A stretch of DNA of 15,241 nucleotides. Origin: Silvanigrellales bacterium. GTDB lineage: Bacteria > Bdellovibrionota_B > Oligoflexia > Silvanigrellales > Silvanigrellaceae. The notes below the pieces were generated by a model, which was not told where the DNA came from, made no database searches, and was given only the letters and a program-made list of their open reading frames with translations. The translations under genes and the position numbers were made by a program. The DNA lies in NCBI GenBank assembly GCA_028285285.1, contig JANQPW010000731.1, forward strand, positions 1 to 15,241. The letters are read 5' to 3'. This document shows positions 14,365-15,241 of the stretch, in pieces (position 1 is the first letter of the stretch; each line of letters begins with the position of its first letter).

Positions 14365-15146
14365 TGGAGCTTTTGAAGGTCTTTTTGTTTTTTGGGGTAC
14401 TGAGTCTTTCTACTGTTGGTGTGGCAAAACCAAAAGATGAAAGCTTGAGGTTTGCAATTTACGATTGGTGTCCCTACGTTTGCGACTCTCAGAATTCACA
14501 GAAGCGTCGTGGTGTATTGTGGGATGCGGTGAATGAAGTCGCGAAGAAACTTTCCCCACTTTCTATTTCTTTTGAGGTTCTGCCCTTCAACCGTTCGTTA
14601 CTCTTAGCGAAGAGAGGAAAGGTAAGCGGTGTGGTGGGTCTCTATCGTTCAAAGGAGAGGGAAAAGTTTCTTCAGTTTTTACCTACTGGGATATTGATCC
14701 GCTCGTGTTTTTTTGTGAGGGCAGACTCACGGTGGACATTTCAAGGGCTAGAGTCTCTGCGGACAATGCGCATTGGTCACATACAAAGTCACACTTATCC
14801 GGGCCTTCCAGAAGACTGGATCAAATACGGCAAGGCAATTGAAACTCTTCCTGGGGAGGTCGACCAAGATCGCTTGGCTCGTCTTCTCCTCTTGAAGAGA
14901 ATCGACGTCTTTCGGGGAAATGAAATTCCAACTCTTCACAGTTTTATGCATCTGAGGAGCAAAAATGGCTTTCGAAAGGTAAGCTGTCATTCAGACGGCA
15001 GACAGGTGCAGCTTGGACTTTCCCGAAATAAAAAAGGCGCTCAAAGTTCGTTCCAACTCTTTGCAACGAAATGGAAAAGCTTCGTTGATTCTGGCGGTGT
15101 AGAGAAGATCTGTCAAAAGTACCAATTGCCCAAAGAATCTTGCTAG
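14361..15146 (+). CDS. Periplasmic solute-binding protein, family 3-like (SBP_bac_3)
   Basis: This encodes 261 residues. ATG 14361 overlaps the flippase stop; the adjacent ATG 14364 is an equal alternative and has better spacing to GGGGAG (14355-14360). Residues 1 to about 22 are a signal peptide (L-L-K-V-F-L-F-F-G-V-L ending V-G-V-A). The mature protein starts L-R-F-A-I-Y-D-W-C-P-Y and has G-V-L-W-D-A-V-N-E-V-A, a G-K-V-S-G-V-V-G-L-Y-R-S segment, and a C-terminal W-K-S-F-V-D-S-G-G-V-E-K-I helix. This is the pattern of bilobed family-3 binding proteins. Such proteins bind amino acids or other small solutes; no transporter permease or ATPase is next to it, so it may be an orphan or serve as a sensor. 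The last codon and stop (TGC TAG) lie at the boundary of an inserted IS element, so the native C terminus may have differed slightly. Confidence 0.83.
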   Translation: MMELLKVFLFFGVLSLSTVGVAKPKDESLRFAIYDWCPYVCDSQNSQKRRGVLWDAVNEVAKKLSPLSISFEVLPFNRSLLLAKRGKVSGVVGLYRSKEREKFLQFLPTGILIRSCFFVRADSRWTFQGLESLRTMRIGHIQSHTYPGLPEDWIKYGKAIETLPGEVDQDRLARLLLLKRIDVFRGNEIPTLHSFMHLRSKNGFRKVSCHSDGRQVQLGLSRNKKGAQSSFQLFATKWKSFVDSGGVEKICQKYQLPKESC

Positions 15147-15241
15147 AAGCGGTCTCATAAATATCGAAACAGTATGATTGCTGATGCCAGTTGAACCATA
15201 CCCAGGTAATTCTGAGACTTTCTCTCATATCTTGTCTCTAC
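15147..15241 (-). mobile_element. End of an IS5-family insertion sequence (partial, runs off the window)
   Basis: The region holds the transposase 3' end and 8 nt beyond its stop. The inferred element end is AGAAGCGGTCTCA (15147-15159), read inward from the flank; the flanking CTAG at 15143-15146 is a plausible target or duplicated site for this family. Only one end is visible, so neither the repeat nor the duplication can be verified here. Confidence 0.65.
15155..15241 (-). CDS. IS5-family transposase, C-terminal 28 residues (5' part outside window)
   Basis: Reading the minus strand inward from the window edge gives an uninterrupted 28-codon frame ending in TGA (15157-15155). The peptide contains T-R-Y-E-R-K-S-Q-N-Y-L-G-M-V-Q-L-A-S-A and ends I-I-L-F-R-Y-L. 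This closely matches the C terminus of IS5-family (IS427/IS1031-like) DDE transposases, which typically end (T/K)-R-Y-(E/D)-(R/K)-x-x-x-N-(Y/F)-L-(G/A)-x-(V/L)-x-(L/I)-A and finish L-R shortly after. The rest of the gene, including the catalytic triad, lies to the right. It is convergent with the solute-binding gene, with only 8 nt between the stop codons. Whether the whole element is intact cannot be judged. Confidence 0.8.
   Translation of the reverse strand, partial: VETRYERKSQNYLGMVQLASAIILFRYL

Noticed and set aside
14944..15228. 94-codon minus-strand ORF overlapping the end of the solute-binding gene
   Set aside because: It is in a different frame from the recognisable transposase terminus and is antisense to a supported gene.
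1..15241. CRISPR arrays, tRNA or rRNA genes, phage or toxin-antitoxin modules
   Set aside because: I saw no regularly spaced repeats, tRNA-like cloverleaf ends, rRNA landmarks or small paired toxin/antitoxin genes when reading both strands.

Overview
The window is gene-dense and fully bacterial, with base composition near 50% GC. I see no rRNA, tRNA or CRISPR. The best lineage clue is the first gene, a TIGR02147/DUF4423-type predicted regulator. It is followed by a secreted protein with an N-G-G-D-x-V-V-C-R-D motif and an HExxYR motif. Both types are, to my knowledge, characteristic of predatory-type Bdellovibrionota (Bdellovibrio/Oligoflexia relatives), so I infer that lineage with moderate confidence. 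Many products carry signal peptides, so the window is rich in cell-envelope proteins.

Layout. (1) 1-1535, plus strand: 3' end of the TIGR02147 regulator, overlapping by 4 nt a secreted/lipoprotein gene. (2) 3904-1532, minus strand: a 790-aa exported protein that reads as an N-terminal glycosidase-accessory-like domain plus a predicted eight-stranded TIM barrel. (3) 4103-7627, plus strand: an envelope redox cluster made of a DsbD/ScsB-type electron transporter, a periplasmic peroxiredoxin-like protein with a single-Cys active site, and a DoxX membrane protein. (4) 7764-8804, plus strand: an exported protein of unknown function and a second ORF in the same frame, separated by one TAA. This may be one gene broken by a stop codon. 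(5) 10328-8791, minus strand: a TetR regulator, then a MerR regulator with a TipAS drug-sensing domain; divergent from tetR is an FAD monooxygenase (10457-11575). A perfect 10-bp inverted repeat sits between tetR and the monooxygenase, and a MerR-style operator/promoter precedes merR. (6) 12758-11610, minus strand: a catalase-like lipoprotein with a palindrome over its probable -10. (7) 12943-15146, plus strand: a Wzx/MATE-like flippase overlapping by 4 nt a periplasmic family-3 solute-binding protein. (8) 15155-15241, minus strand: the last 28 codons of an IS5-family transposase, running off the window, with the element end abutting the stop codon of the solute-binding gene.

How the genes fit together: the middle of the window looks like an oxidative/xenobiotic stress neighbourhood. 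DsbD/ScsB would carry cytoplasmic electrons across the membrane to the peroxiredoxin-like protein, the catalase-like lipoprotein may deal with peroxide outside the cytoplasm, and two small-molecule-responsive regulators flank a flavin hydroxylase. No single well-bounded new system is obvious. The most open items are the TIM-barrel secreted protein, the regulator/secreted-protein pair at the left edge, the split exported gene at 8295, and three well-defined palindromic operator candidates.
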